64,000 nucleotides of DNA from Enterobacteriaceae bacterium. GTDB taxonomy: Bacteria > Pseudomonadota > Gammaproteobacteria > Enterobacterales > Enterobacteriaceae. The translations under genes were made by a program, and so were the position numbers. Location: contig CABIZV010000004.1 in NCBI GenBank assembly GCA_902363335.1, positions 124,001 to 188,000 on the forward strand, written 5' to 3'. The notes beneath the pieces were generated by a model. It ran no database searches and was not told where the DNA came from. It saw only the letters and a program-made list of their open reading frames with translations. Positions 43,457 through 52,773 of this stretch are shown here, piece after piece (position 1 is the stretch's first letter; the number at the start of each line of letters is the position of its first letter).

Positions 43457-45961
43457 TTACCGGCAGATATTGACGGCGTGTTCTGTCGGTTGCGTAATAA
43501 CGCAGGATTTCTTCACTTTGCCTTTACTGGTATTAATGCGGATAGCATCTGGCATCGTGTCGGACTTCATAAAAATCTGGCTACCCTGAGCGACGTAGCC
43601 CAGTTCCAGGTTATGCAGATCGGAAACAAACGCACCAAACGGTAATTGGCCACCGTTGCTATCCAGGACATCCAGCGTGAATGTCTTGCGTGTATCCGTT
43701 TTGTATTTCAGATAGGTAATGCTGCCTTCATACGGCGCGATATTGAGTAAATTCCCCTGTAAATCGACATCGCTGCTTTTTGTACCATCCTGCTCGAGAT
43801 GGAAATTATTGAGTCGATATGGCGTTGCGCTGGTGATAAGTGCAACCCCGTCATGATTGGTGCGTGTCGAAGCATCGCCATTGACCACCGCATGATCCAC
43901 GCCCGGTGCGTCCAGAATCACAAAGTTGCGGCCATTATTGGGTGAAGTGATAACGCCACCGCGCCACGCGAGGATATTACCGCTGGCACCAAGACTTGCC
44001 TGACGGTATTCACGCGACATCGTCAGCCCGCTATTTAAGCTGGTGACGGTATTTTTCCAGTCTGCGTAGAGATCGGCCGAGCGTGAGTTGCCATCACTGT
44101 CATGGGCCAGCATCAGGCTATAATCCACATCCTGTGAGCTGCCGCTCAGGCTTACGTCGGACGATGCGTATTTTCCGCGCTGGACGCTGGCGTGTGACGC
44201 AAGACTTCCCGCGCTGCCAAAGATGGACATGGGGATATTGATCGAAAAATAGAGGTTATTCTCCGTATTACCTCGGGTACGCAGTGAAGTCACCACATCA
44301 CCTGCGTAATCCGTCTCGTAGTCATAGAAAGACTGGGTCACTTCAGAGCGGCGTAGTGAAACCGCGTAATTCACGCTTTTGTAGGCGTTACTCCAGGTCA
44401 GATTATACTGGCGGCTGGTCTTTTGCCCCCGCCAGTAATCGCGCCAGTAGGCTGAAAGTGACAGACGGCCAAAACCATCGGCCAGCGGCTGGTTGAGGTT
44501 GGCGCTAAAAGCTTGTTTGCTGTTAACCGTTGACGTTCCGGTCCCGCCATAATCCTTAATATTGGATTTTGTCAGAATAAAATCGCTAAATGAGGCGTAA
44601 TCCTGGGTACGGTAATAATAAGAAGCCAGCGTCAGGTTGGTTTGCGTCGGGAAGGATTTACTCCACGAAAGCGCATATTTTTCACCCCGACGGCGAGCGT
44701 CTCCCGATAGGTGATATTGCGCCTGTTCAAGCGAAGCGGACAATGACCCGGCATAAGGCACGGAGAGCGCACCGCCAAGCAAGAAAGAGGCGTAGTCCGC
44801 GCTCCAGATGCTGCCCACGGTAGCGGTCACATAGTTATTAACACCGCGAGAATAGCTAAACTGCGCAAACTGGCTATGGTCATTGACGCCGCGCATATCC
44901 ACTTCACCAATATTGAATTGGTAGTCGCTGGTGCCTGGGCGCAGCATATCCGGGATTGACGAAAACGGCACCACAAAGCGCTCGATGTTACCGCCGTTAT
45001 TTTTCACCTCCACGGAGAGATCCCCGCGCGAACCGGTGGGCATCAAGTCGCGGATTGCGAACGGGCCAGCGGGCACGTTGATCTGATGAATGATGTGCCC
45101 ATCCTGATACACGCTCACCACTGCCGAACTGGTGGCGATCCCACTGATGATTGGCATATAAACACGCTCGCTGTCGGGCAACATCTGACGGCTTTTATTC
45201 AGCGTCAGGCCGCGAAAGCGTACCGTATCAAAGTAGTCGGAGGTGGTGTAAGTGCGCCCCATCCGCATCAGTGCGCCAAGCTTCGCCATCGGTTTTTCCA
45301 GATAGCGGGTGGTGTTTACCCAATAACCTTTGCCCAGAGTGCTGTAACGCATCCAGGTTGAGTTATCGAGTAAATGCCAGCCAGCGACATTCAGCCCGCT
45401 GTTTAGCGCCAGGTAGACATTATCACTATTGTTATAGCCGTCACTCAGGCCGTGAAAATTGTAATAGTTGAGGTTGTAGTTGGTATAAAGGCCATTGATA
45501 CCCTGATCCCATTTCTGCGGCGCAACCCAGTTATGCTTTTCGGTAGTCACAAAAGCCTGAGGGACTTCTAAATCCAGACGCAGCTCACCCGGTGTTAACC
45601 TGCTTTTACCGCCGTGAAGCAGGGCATTGATATCTATCTGGCGACTGTTTTTCTCTTTAAGGGCATCGTCAAGTTCCAGAATGCCCAGCAGCGGGGCGTC
45701 CTCGGCCTGAACCTGTACGGTGCCTTGTTCGTCATGGGCAATGGTTATGGCAAATTTGCCACGCCAAATGCTGTTAACATAAACGTCGAAATCGTAGGTA
45801 CCTGGCGTCATCACCAGTTTGGCATTGCTCCAGTCCATATCTGCTGAATTACCTACCAGCAGACTGCTATTGAACGTCTCTCCCAGCGCGCCGAAGGAAC
45901 ACAAGGCGAGGCTGACGGAGTGAACCAACAGGCTTTTTCTAAACAGGGAGCTGTTCTTCAT
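43457..45961 (-). CDS. Fimbrial outer-membrane usher
   Basis: An 834-residue FimD-type usher: signal peptide, N-terminal chaperone-binding domain (FNSSLLVGNSADMDWS), a large 24-strand barrel with the plug, and two C-terminal domains ending in the conserved cysteine pair (SCVITQPTE...NICR). PAGPFAIRDLMPTGSRGDL near residue 300 is a diagnostic usher segment. It is full length and lies 32 bp after the chaperone. Confidence 0.94.
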   Translation of the reverse strand: MKNSSLFRKSLLVHSVSLALCSFGALGETFNSSLLVGNSADMDWSNAKLVMTPGTYDFDVYVNSIWRGKFAITIAHDEQGTVQVQAEDAPLLGILELDDALKEKNSRQIDINALLHGGKSRLTPGELRLDLEVPQAFVTTEKHNWVAPQKWDQGINGLYTNYNLNYYNFHGLSDGYNNSDNVYLALNSGLNVAGWHLLDNSTWMRYSTLGKGYWVNTTRYLEKPMAKLGALMRMGRTYTTSDYFDTVRFRGLTLNKSRQMLPDSERVYMPIISGIATSSAVVSVYQDGHIIHQINVPAGPFAIRDLMPTGSRGDLSVEVKNNGGNIERFVVPFSSIPDMLRPGTSDYQFNIGEVDMRGVNDHSQFAQFSYSRGVNNYVTATVGSIWSADYASFLLGGALSVPYAGSLSASLEQAQYHLSGDARRRGEKYALSWSKSFPTQTNLTLASYYYRTQDYASFSDFILTKSNIKDYGGTGTSTVNSKQAFSANLNQPLADGFGRLSLSAYWRDYWRGQKTSRQYNLTWSNAYKSVNYAVSLRRSEVTQSFYDYETDYAGDVVTSLRTRGNTENNLYFSINIPMSIFGSAGSLASHASVQRGKYASSDVSLSGSSQDVDYSLMLAHDSDGNSRSADLYADWKNTVTSLNSGLTMSREYRQASLGASGNILAWRGGVITSPNNGRNFVILDAPGVDHAVVNGDASTRTNHDGVALITSATPYRLNNFHLEQDGTKSSDVDLQGNLLNIAPYEGSITYLKYKTDTRKTFTLDVLDSNGGQLPFGAFVSDLHNLELGYVAQGSQIFMKSDTMPDAIRINTSKGKVKKSCVITQPTEHAVNICR

Positions 45962-45993
45962 CAGAATTGAACCAGACGTGAGCGAAAGAGTTA

Positions 45994-46707
45994 TCAGTGA
46001 AGGGTGCTGAACCTTTTGGCACCGTAATCATCAAGCCAGGTCAAACGGTACTGCGTAGCAGGCTTAATCTTGTTTGAGACCAGTGCGCAGCCGTAAGGTG
46101 GAATAAAGGCGGTTTCGCCGAGCAAATTATCGCTTCGGTTTTGCTTTAATTGCCCTCCCTGCCAGCTTACAACCTGAGGAATAGTCAAATAGTAAGGCGA
46201 ACTGTTTTTGAGACAGGTCTGGTTTCCCGAGGTGGAAATAGTCACTTTTTCTACGACTGAACTATCCAACTCCTGCAGCGAAGATGGGCGATAAAAAACC
46301 TTGATACGATTGCGGATAGCCACCTGCAGGTAGTTATCATTACTGCCTTCCGGTGTCGGTGGGACATCCAGCACGTTTAACCAGAACACGCTCTCCCGGT
46401 CAGAGGGCAGAGCCGTTCGTTTGATGCCGGTGATTTTGAGCGTTTGCCCACTATGGCCTTCCATTTTGACCACCGGTGGGGTGATGGAAAATGGCACTTT
46501 GAGCTTTTCCGGGGCCGCAGACGCATCACCCTCATCAAGCCAGGACTGCACCAGATGGGTTTTATCGCTATCGTTAACTAACTGCACTGAAACGAATTTT
46601 GCATCGCCGGGATAAATAACACGCGTCTGATTAATCACCACGCTGGCAAAAGCTGTCTGCGACGCTAACGCGCCCAGGATAAATAATGTGAATTTTTTCA
46701 TGGTCAT
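45994..46707 (-). CDS. Periplasmic fimbrial chaperone
   Basis: A 237-residue PapD/FimC-type chaperone with a signal peptide (QTAFA-SVV). TRVIYPGDAKFVSVQLVN carries the subunit-binding Arg, and FWLNVLDVPP and IRNRIKVFYRP are the family signatures; the Lys in IKVFYRP is the second anchor residue. It is encoded between the major subunit and the usher. Confidence 0.94.
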   Translation of the reverse strand: MTMKKFTLFILGALASQTAFASVVINQTRVIYPGDAKFVSVQLVNDSDKTHLVQSWLDEGDASAAPEKLKVPFSITPPVVKMEGHSGQTLKITGIKRTALPSDRESVFWLNVLDVPPTPEGSNDNYLQVAIRNRIKVFYRPSSLQELDSSVVEKVTISTSGNQTCLKNSSPYYLTIPQVVSWQGGQLKQNRSDNLLGETAFIPPYGCALVSNKIKPATQYRLTWLDDYGAKRFSTLH

Positions 46708-46740
46708 TGGAAACCGGGGATTGCTCCCCGGTAGAGATTC

Positions 46741-47301
46741 TTAATCGTAGCTAAAAGAGTAGGTTGCGTCGGTAACGACTTTACCGGTGGTGACTGATGG
46801 GCCACCGAAGTTGTAATAGTTCGCATGCATTGTCAGGGTAATACCATCAGTGCTGGAAACATCGTCGGAGGTCAGGCCGGTATTGAATGCCGTATCAAAA
46901 GGAACCGCGGTGGTGCCATCTTTGGTCAGCGTAATACCTACCCCTTCAGCGCCATTGTCGCTGTAGTTTTTCAGGTATTTACCGTCGTCAGACAGGTTGC
47001 TGCTGGAGAAGGTGATTTTCAGCGTTTTGGTCGCGGTATCGGCTGCCGTACAATTCTTCAGACTCATGGTGAAGTCTTTATTATTGGCATTCACCACGCC
47101 GGTAGTGGTGCCCATATCGGTCAGAGTGATTGGCGACAGGTTAACCGTAAAATCGGAACCATTATTGGTCGTCACATCACAGGTAGTATCGGAGACGGAA
47201 CCATTGAAAGTGATAGTGCCACCGGCGACACCGGTCGTTTCCGCGGCCATTGCAGCGCCAGAAAACATGATAGCTGCGGCGATTACTGTTTTATTGAACA
47301 T
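46741..47301 (-). CDS. Major fimbrial subunit
   Basis: A 186-residue type-1-like pilin. The signal peptide ends at AMA-AE, two cysteines (TTCDVT and KNCTAA) form the pilin disulfide, and the protein ends in YSFSYD with the penultimate Tyr-type pattern. Strands rich in Thr and Ser are typical of pilins. It is the first gene of the locus and the 33-bp gap to the chaperone gene often holds an attenuating structure. Confidence 0.93.
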   Translation of the reverse strand: MFNKTVIAAAIMFSGAAMAAETTGVAGGTITFNGSVSDTTCDVTTNNGSDFTVNLSPITLTDMGTTTGVVNANNKDFTMSLKNCTAADTATKTLKITFSSSNLSDDGKYLKNYSDNGAEGVGITLTKDGTTAVPFDTAFNTGLTSDDVSSTDGITLTMHANYYNFGGPSVTTGKVVTDATYSFSYD

Positions 47302-47773
47302 GCTCTTATATCCCGTTATTCAAAATCATTTATGCGTCCCAGGCGGTAGCGAGATGAGTTGCAGAACAACGTGTCGCACCACTCCGTTCGGTTGGAATAT
47401 AAAACCATTTAATCCGTGAATGATAAATGTAAATATCGGTTAAACTTGTTTTTTAAACTTAAATCTCTATTTATAATTCTTTATATAGATTTATATTCTG
47501 ACGGCTGTTGTTCCCGACAGATCGGAAAGAGAGGAATAGCTATTTAAAATCAGCCTCAAAATCGTCAAATGACGTGCTTTGCTGAGCGGAATAAATGCTT
47601 TATTAACATGCTATTAAATTATTTCGCCCGCATTGTTAATTTTGTTAACAGCGCGGGCGTGTACTCGATATGGAAGGAGGGTATTTATCGCGCTGGGAGA
47701 GACGATATCTTGCGGGCAATTCGTTAGAGCATCCTTGCTTAGGGGAGGGGAAAATAGCGGTTTACGCCGCAAA
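47302..47773. other. Promoter region of the fimbrial locus (472 bp)
   Basis: Gene-free and strongly AT-rich between about 47400 and 47640. No invertible element with paired inverted repeats was recognised, so fim-type phase switching is not evident. The right part ends at the stop of the LysE-type gene. Confidence 0.55.
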
Positions 47774-48418
47774 CTATCGCCGCGTCAACGCCAGCCTGAT
47801 ACCCAATCCAATAAATGCGGTTCCCACCACTCGGTCGAGAAGCTTTTGCAGCATCTGATTACGTGAAACCGCACCGGCAGCGCTTCCTGCCAGAATGGCA
47901 AACGCGGCATCAGTCATAAAACCGACTAACGCATAGGCCATGCCGAGGATAAAAAATGAAATCGCGTGATGATCGCCACCGGTCACTACAAACTGGGGAA
48001 AGAAGGAGATAAAGAACAAGATGACCTTAGGGTTAGTCAGCGTTGTAATAAACCCTTTAGATAACAGTCCGCGAGCGTTCGCTTTCCGTTTGGCTGCTGG
48101 TACTTCTTCGCGTGCTGGGGTTGGCGAGTTAAACGTGCCAATCACCATTTTGCCGCCTAAATACATCAAATAGATGGCGCCAAGGTATTTAACGGCGGTA
48201 AACATGAGGGGGGAGGCGGTGATAAGCGCAGTCAGGCCGATAGCGCTGGCGACCGCATGGGTACAGCTACCCAGCGCTACACCCGCTGCTGAAATGAGCC
48301 CGGCGCGTCGTCCGTTAGCCACGCTCTGACCCACAACGTAGGCCATATCCGGCCCGGGCGTAATGGACAGTAAAAAGACGGATAAAAGAAACAGCCCAAA
48401 GTGGGTAATATCCAGCAT
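47774..48418 (-). CDS. LysE/RhtB-family amino-acid exporter
   Basis: A 214-residue protein with six predicted membrane helices. The family signature is SITPGPDMAYVVGQSVANG near the N-terminus, and LTNPKVILFFISFFPQFV in the middle. Members export amino acids such as homoserine or threonine; the substrate here cannot be predicted. It follows a DeoR-type regulator by 13 bp on the same strand, which suggests a two-gene unit. Confidence 0.9.
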   Translation of the reverse strand: MLDITHFGLFLLSVFLLSITPGPDMAYVVGQSVANGRRAGLISAAGVALGSCTHAVASAIGLTALITASPLMFTAVKYLGAIYLMYLGGKMVIGTFNSPTPAREEVPAAKRKANARGLLSKGFITTLTNPKVILFFISFFPQFVVTGGDHHAISFFILGMAYALVGFMTDAAFAILAGSAAGAVSRNQMLQKLLDRVVGTAFIGLGIRLALTRR

Positions 48419-48431
48419 AGTAACCTCGGTG

Positions 48432-49187
48432 TTAAGACAAGATTGAAACGCCGCTGAGCGTCAGCGCGTCAGCCAGTTTTTTATCCAGCTCACCATCAAC
48501 AATTAACGTACTGGCAAGGCTTAATTCGCCAATCGCAAACGCTGAAGCGGCGTTAATTTTTTCCTGTGAAGCCATCACAATCGTTTCTGAGGCGCGCTGG
48601 CTCAGCAGGCGTTTAACGCCGGCCTCTTCGTAGCTGCCAGTCGTCAATCCGGCGCTATGGTGCACCCCGGTGACCCCCATAAAATAGAGGTCGGCGTTGA
48701 TACGTCCGGTCGCTTCGGTCATTGCGGAACCCATCGTCACGACCGAGTGCTTAAATAGCGTGCCCCCCAACAAAATCACCTCAACTTGCGGATAGTCCAC
48801 TAGCCCGACGGCAATATTTGGGCTGTGCGTCACCACGGTAAATGGCATTTCCTGAGGCAGCAGTTTTATCATCTCGCTGGTGGTGGTGCCGCCATCAATA
48901 ATGACCACCTGGCCGGGGCTAATTAATGCAGCCGCTCTATGCGCAATAGTTTTTTTTGCGTCTATGTGCACGTTTTTTCTTGCTTCAAAAGGTGCAATCG
49001 CCGCAGAAACAGGAAGCGCGCCACCGTGTACTCGCTGCAATAGACCTGCGGCGGAAAGTTCACGCAAATCACGGCGAATAGAGTCTTCAGAGACGTTGAA
49101 TCGCTGGCTGAGTTCGGTGGAATGCACCTGCTTTTCCTGCGCGAGGATCGTCAGGATGTGCTGCTTTCGTTGGCTCGCTAACATCAT
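48432..49187 (-). CDS. DeoR-family transcriptional regulator
   Basis: A 251-residue regulator. The N-terminal HTH is HSTELSQRFNVSEDSIRRDL, and the C-terminal DeoRC sensor domain contains VIDGGTTTSEMIKLLP and YFMGVTGVHHSAG, which bind phosphorylated sugars or related effectors. The frame is open to 49250; the start at 49187 (MMLASQRKQHIL) gives the family N-terminus and has an AGAGAG site. It is divergent from the DUF4406 gene and upstream of an exporter. Confidence 0.9.
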   Translation of the reverse strand: MMLASQRKQHILTILAQEKQVHSTELSQRFNVSEDSIRRDLRELSAAGLLQRVHGGALPVSAAIAPFEARKNVHIDAKKTIAHRAAALISPGQVVIIDGGTTTSEMIKLLPQEMPFTVVTHSPNIAVGLVDYPQVEVILLGGTLFKHSVVTMGSAMTEATGRINADLYFMGVTGVHHSAGLTTGSYEEAGVKRLLSQRASETIVMASQEKINAASAFAIGELSLASTLIVDGELDKKLADALTLSGVSILS

Positions 49188-49286
49188 TTTCTCTCTGCAT
49201 GTTTTATCTTGAATGTGCACGATTATGCATGATAGGTTGTGCGCTGTCATCTACAACAGAACATAACAACACACGCGGAGAAAAAA

Positions 49287-49655
49287 ATGAAAAGTATGAT
49301 TATCTTGATTGCTGGCCCTGTGAGAAGTGGCACAAACGGTGATGAGCAGCTGATGCATGCGAATCTGGCACGTATGGAGCAGGCTGCATTGTCGGTCTAT
49401 GAGAAAGGACATATCCCCATGATTGGCGAGTGGGTCGCTTTCCCACTTTCAGCAGCAGCGGGTTCGCGGAAAATCGGCGATGAGATCAGTGAAGCGTTTC
49501 TCTACCCCGTCGCGCATCGGCTACTGACGCGCTGTGATGCAGTGCTGCGCCTGGAGGGTGCATCTAACGGGGCGGATAATGATGTTCGTGTGGCAAACGC
49601 GTTAGGGTTGCCGGTCTATTATTCACACGATGAGATCCCGGCTCCGCACGGCTAG
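49287..49655 (+). CDS. DUF4406-type protein (nucleoside deoxyribosyltransferase-like)
   Basis: A 122-residue protein. LIAGPVRSGTNGDEQ at the N-terminus and the C-terminal RLEGASNGADNDVRVANALG with LPVYY fit the DUF4406 group, related in fold to nucleoside 2-deoxyribosyltransferases and enzymes of the Rossmann type. The start at 49287 has a GGAG ribosome site; the frame is open from 49239. It is divergent from the DeoR-family gene, whose regulator may control it. Confidence 0.75.
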   Translation: MKSMIILIAGPVRSGTNGDEQLMHANLARMEQAALSVYEKGHIPMIGEWVAFPLSAAAGSRKIGDEISEAFLYPVAHRLLTRCDAVLRLEGASNGADNDVRVANALGLPVYYSHDEIPAPHG

Positions 49656-50116
49656 CAATTTAAAATGCCGGGTTTAGCGCAACGCTGAATCCGGCTTTAC
49701 GGCTTGAGTTCAGGCAATTGCATTAAAGGTTGAATCTTTGCTATCGATAAATGATGAGAAAATATTTCGAACGCGTGTTTATTCGTAAGTTTATCCTCAA
49801 CAATAATATTATTGCAGTCATAAACTATTAGTTATTAATAAGTTATCGCGCTTACTAATGTTGTGCATATTTTTGATTTTCATGGTTTAATCGTCAAGAT
49901 TAAAGTTATGTAAGATTAATGTAAATTAATTTTTGATGTGATCTGTACCGTTATTTTCCGTTCACCAGTCAGCAATTTATTGACCCCTGTCACGCCCTTT
50001 CACTTCCTGTCACTTTGAAATAAATCTTTACGATCTCGATCACTAAAACGATTCTTTTAAAAAAATAAAATCCAGTTTCATAAAAATGAAACATGATTCC
50101 AATTGAGGGTTATTGA
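49656..50116 (+). other. 461-bp leader region of the KdgM-type porin gene
   Basis: A long AT-rich upstream region without genes. A possible CRP-like site (TACGA-N6-TCACT, 50029-50044) and a KdgR-like box (50085-50103) are near the porin start. Long leaders with several regulator sites are usual for KdgM-family genes. Confidence 0.5.
50085..50103. promoter_or_regulatory. Possible KdgR box
   Basis: AATGAAACATGATTCCAAT fits about 16 of 19 positions of the KdgR consensus AATRAAAYRYYRTTTYATT as I recall it. It ends 13 bp before the porin start codon, where a bound repressor would block transcription. A perfect GTTTCAT-AAAA-ATGAAAC dyad overlaps its left half. Confidence 0.45.
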
Positions 50117-50812
50117 ATGTTTAAAAAATCTCTGGTCATGATGGCTTTATGCGGCGCGTCTTTTGCTGCATCCGCAGTAACAGTCGATTTACGTCACGAA
50201 TTTATTGACGGTGGTAAGACAGATAAAACCAACGCCGACCGTGTTTCGGTCTCCCACCGCTTTGCAAATGGCTTTGGTTTCTCAGTTGAAGCAAAATGGA
50301 AATCTGGTGGCGATAATACCGACAAACCGTATGCCGATTTTATTGGTAACGGCCACGAAGAATCGATTAGCTATCAATACAAATTCAATAAGAATTTCTC
50401 AGTGCAGCCGGGCTTTAATATTGAAAGCAACGACAGCCGTTCTATCTATAAGCCAAATTTGCGCGTGCAATATAGCTTCGACAGTGGTTTCTATGTCGCA
50501 GCACGTTATCGTTATGACTACACCCGTTATCCGTCAAATGCCAACAAAGATGATGATAAAGTAAACCGTGGTGATGCCTGGGCGGGTTATGTGTTCGGCG
50601 ACTGGCGTACCGAGCTGAACTACGTTTATGCCCGCAGTACTGAAGGCACCAAGCGTAATAATAATAAGCCGTATTCTCAGGAATATAACGTCAAAGTGGC
50701 GTATAAAATCGATAAAAACTGGGCGCCGTATGGTGAAGTGGGCAACGTGGGCGTAAACGATCGCGATGACCGCCAGACCCGCTTCCGTGTAGGCGTGGCA
50801 TACTCCTTCTAA
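50117..50812 (+). CDS. kdgM: KdgM-family oligogalacturonate-type porin
   Basis: A 231-residue outer-membrane protein. The signal peptide ends at ASA-VTVD and the barrel begins VDLRHEFIDGG, typical of KdgM/NanC. The C-terminal strand ends in GVAYSF with the terminal Phe of outer-membrane barrels. KdgM carries acidic oligosaccharides such as oligogalacturonides; NanC relatives carry sialic acid. The transported sugar is not certain here, and no catabolic genes lie beside it. Confidence 0.9.
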   Translation: MFKKSLVMMALCGASFAASAVTVDLRHEFIDGGKTDKTNADRVSVSHRFANGFGFSVEAKWKSGGDNTDKPYADFIGNGHEESISYQYKFNKNFSVQPGFNIESNDSRSIYKPNLRVQYSFDSGFYVAARYRYDYTRYPSNANKDDDKVNRGDAWAGYVFGDWRTELNYVYARSTEGTKRNNNKPYSQEYNVKVAYKIDKNWAPYGEVGNVGVNDRDDRQTRFRVGVAYSF

Positions 50813-50833
50813 AATAGGCTGTTAGATGAAATC

Positions 50834-50866
50834 CCCCGGCGCGGTTGGCCGGGGTTCTCATTTTAT
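50834..50866 (+). terminator. Terminator of the porin gene
   Basis: CCCCGGC / GCCGGGG stem with a 7-nt loop, followed by TTCTCATTTTA. Confidence 0.8.
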
Positions 50867-50984
50867 CTTGCTGAATACTCTTTCGGCTGATCATATATCT
50901 GAGAATCGTTATTTAATATTCCCGCCCCATTGTGTCGCTCTTACCTGACGTCAATTATCATTACCTTTTTGAAGGGGCCCGTGA

Positions 50985-51518
50985 ATGGATAGTGTTGTGC
51001 TGATAATATTACTTCTCATCCTCTGTTTTGCGATGTTGGTTGGGGGATGGTTTCTCATCATGCGCACTGAAATGAAAATAGAAAAAAAGATGCTCAATGA
51101 ATTTGAGTTAAAACGGAAAGAGGAAAAGCAGCAGAAAATACTCCAAAAGTATGAGGAATTATTGGCAATGGAAATTGAGTGGCATACGCAGCGTATTGCC
51201 AGTATTCACTTCTTCCTGGCGAAGATAAAGAAAAAACAGGATGCTGAATACCGAGGAACTCAGGCCAGTATTAACGGCGATAACACTCAGCTTCACTCTA
51301 AGATCAAAGCCTTAATCTTCATTTACTTCCCACATTTACAGGACGATTACGCCAAACTGTGCAAAATTGCTGACTGCACGGTCTACTTTGACTATGTTTA
51401 CGGGCGTTCTTCAGACGGCCCGCGAGTGCTGGCGCAGTTGACGGATAAATTGCAGAAGTTCTCCGCGCTGTCCACTGAGTTTCAAAATCGCATTCGTAAT
51501 GAAGTGGTTGTTGAATGA
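50985..51518 (+). CDS. Membrane-anchored coiled-coil protein of unknown function
   Basis: A 177-residue protein with one N-terminal membrane helix (about 4-26, VLIILLLILCFAMLVGGWFL) and a long charged, helical, probably coiled-coil part (about 32-100, KIEKKMLNEFELKRKEEKQQ). The remainder has no enzymatic motif. It stands alone between two unrelated transcription units. I do not recognise it. Confidence 0.75.
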   Translation: MDSVVLIILLLILCFAMLVGGWFLIMRTEMKIEKKMLNEFELKRKEEKQQKILQKYEELLAMEIEWHTQRIASIHFFLAKIKKKQDAEYRGTQASINGDNTQLHSKIKALIFIYFPHLQDDYAKLCKIADCTVYFDYVYGRSSDGPRVLAQLTDKLQKFSALSTEFQNRIRNEVVVE

Positions 51519-51587
51519 TTAACGATTTTCACCGGCGACAGGTCTATGATTAGTCTCGAACGTATATAAAAAAACAGAGGCAATGTC

Positions 51588-51821
51588 ATGGATAAGGAAC
51601 TACAGGATGCGGGTTATCGCGTCTATACCGGCGAGAAGATTGATGTCTACTTCAATACGGCAATCTGCCAGCATTCCGGCAATTGCGTCCGTGGCAGCAG
51701 TAAGCTTTTCAATTTAAAGCGCAAACCGTGGATTATCCCGGATGAGGTTGACGTCGCTACGGTGGTTCGTGTTATTGATACCTGCCCAAGCGGGGCACTT
51801 AAGTATCGTCATCATGACTAA
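51588..51821 (+). CDS. yjdI: YjdI, small [4Fe-4S]-type protein
   Basis: A 77-residue protein (E. coli YjdI: 76) of the single-cluster ferredoxin-like family. Cysteines are in AICQHSGNC and DTCPSGALKY. Its function is unknown. It lies 33 bp upstream of yjdJ, the same pair as in E. coli, though E. coli has it elsewhere on the chromosome. Confidence 0.9.
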   Translation: MDKELQDAGYRVYTGEKIDVYFNTAICQHSGNCVRGSSKLFNLKRKPWIIPDEVDVATVVRVIDTCPSGALKYRHHD

Positions 51822-51854
51822 AGGCCTGACCCATCAGGCACTAAGCGAGGACAT

Positions 51855-52127
51855 ATGGAAATTCTGGAAGGCCATAACAAGTTTTATGTCAACGATGCTA
51901 ACGGTCATCAGGTGGCGGAAATCGTTTTTGTTCCTACCGGTGAGCATCTGAGCATTATTGAGCATACAGATGTTGATGAAAGCCTGAAAGGGCAGGGTGT
52001 TGGTAAAAAATTGGTCGCTAAAGTGGTGGAAAAAATGCGTGCGGAGCAGCGCAAAATTATCCCGCTGTGCCCGTTTGCCAAACATGAGTTTGATAACACT
52101 CGCGAATACGACGATATTCGCGCCTGA
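51855..52127 (+). CDS. yjdJ: YjdJ, minimal GNAT-type acetyltransferase
   Basis: A 90-residue protein of the same length as E. coli YjdJ. The acetyl-CoA loop is ESLKGQGVGKKLVAK, and CPFAKHEFD is the family's conserved ending. The family is the minimal GNAT (YidJ/GTLD3-like) group. The substrate is unknown. It is co-transcribed with yjdI. Confidence 0.9.
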   Translation: MEILEGHNKFYVNDANGHQVAEIVFVPTGEHLSIIEHTDVDESLKGQGVGKKLVAKVVEKMRAEQRKIIPLCPFAKHEFDNTREYDDIRA

Positions 52128-52133
52128 CCCTTA

Positions 52134-52153
52134 GCGCCAGCTTCGGCTGGCGC
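52134..52153. terminator. Hairpin between convergent yjdJ and the LysE-type gene
   Basis: A perfect 8-bp GC stem (gcgccagc / gctggcgc) closed by a TTCG tetraloop in a 34-bp convergent gap. Confidence 0.75.
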
Positions 52154-52161
52154 GACTTCTC

Positions 52162-52773
52162 TCAGCGAAGTTGTTCAACTAGCAGCAGCGCGGCAATCGC
52201 CACCATCAAAGCGCCAGATACCCGGCTCACCACTCTCGCAGCCTGCGGACGGCTGGTTAACAGCGCCCGCGAACCGTAGCCAACCAGCAAATAGATTATC
52301 GTACAGGTGATAAGATGCATCAGCCCCAGCGCCGACATCTGCACCGCTATCGGCCACTGTCCATGCGGATCGGTAAATTGGGGCAACAACGCAAGAAACA
52401 GTAAAAACACCTTTGGATTCAAACCGCTGATGCATAGCCCTTTCATTGCCCATTGATTCCAGCCGCCGCTCTGCTGGCAAGCACGGGTAACCTCCGCCGG
52501 ATGACGCAGCAGGGAAATCCCCAGCCACAGCAAATAGCACGCGCCCAGCAGCGTCAGCGCTGACAGTGCCAGCGGATGCCCGGCAATCAACACGCCGACG
52601 CCAGCCACCACCACAATCGTTGCCAAAAGATGCCCTGATATTAAGCCCACTACCGCCGGTACGATGGTACGTCCGTGGATCCCCGCGCTAATCGTATAGG
52701 CCCAATCGGCACCTGGCGTCATAATCAGCAGAAATGACACCAGCCAGAATCCCGCTACCAGACTCATTTCCAT
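52162..52773 (-). CDS. LysE/RhtB-family amino-acid exporter
   Basis: A 203-residue six-helix exporter. LIMTPGADWAYTISAGIHG is the family signature, with Ala replacing the more common Pro, and GLNPKVFLLFLALLPQF lies in the middle. The start could be 52773 (MEM) or 52767 (MSLVAGFW). It is divergent from an Lrp/AsnC-type regulator across a 130-bp gap, the classical arrangement for an exporter controlled by its amino acid. Confidence 0.9.
   Translation of the reverse strand: MEMSLVAGFWLVSFLLIMTPGADWAYTISAGIHGRTIVPAVVGLISGHLLATIVVVAGVGVLIAGHPLALSALTLLGACYLLWLGISLLRHPAEVTRACQQSGGWNQWAMKGLCISGLNPKVFLLFLALLPQFTDPHGQWPIAVQMSALGLMHLITCTIIYLLVGYGSRALLTSRPQAARVVSRVSGALMVAIAALLLVEQLR

Noticed and set aside
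47623..47631. TTCGCCCGC as the far attachment repeat of the glyU island
   Set aside because: Only nine bases match the tRNA 3' end and the match does not extend, so chance is a sufficient explanation.
47302..47773. Invertible fim-type promoter switch upstream of the pilin gene
   Set aside because: I found no pair of inverted repeats of useful length and no adjacent recombinase gene.
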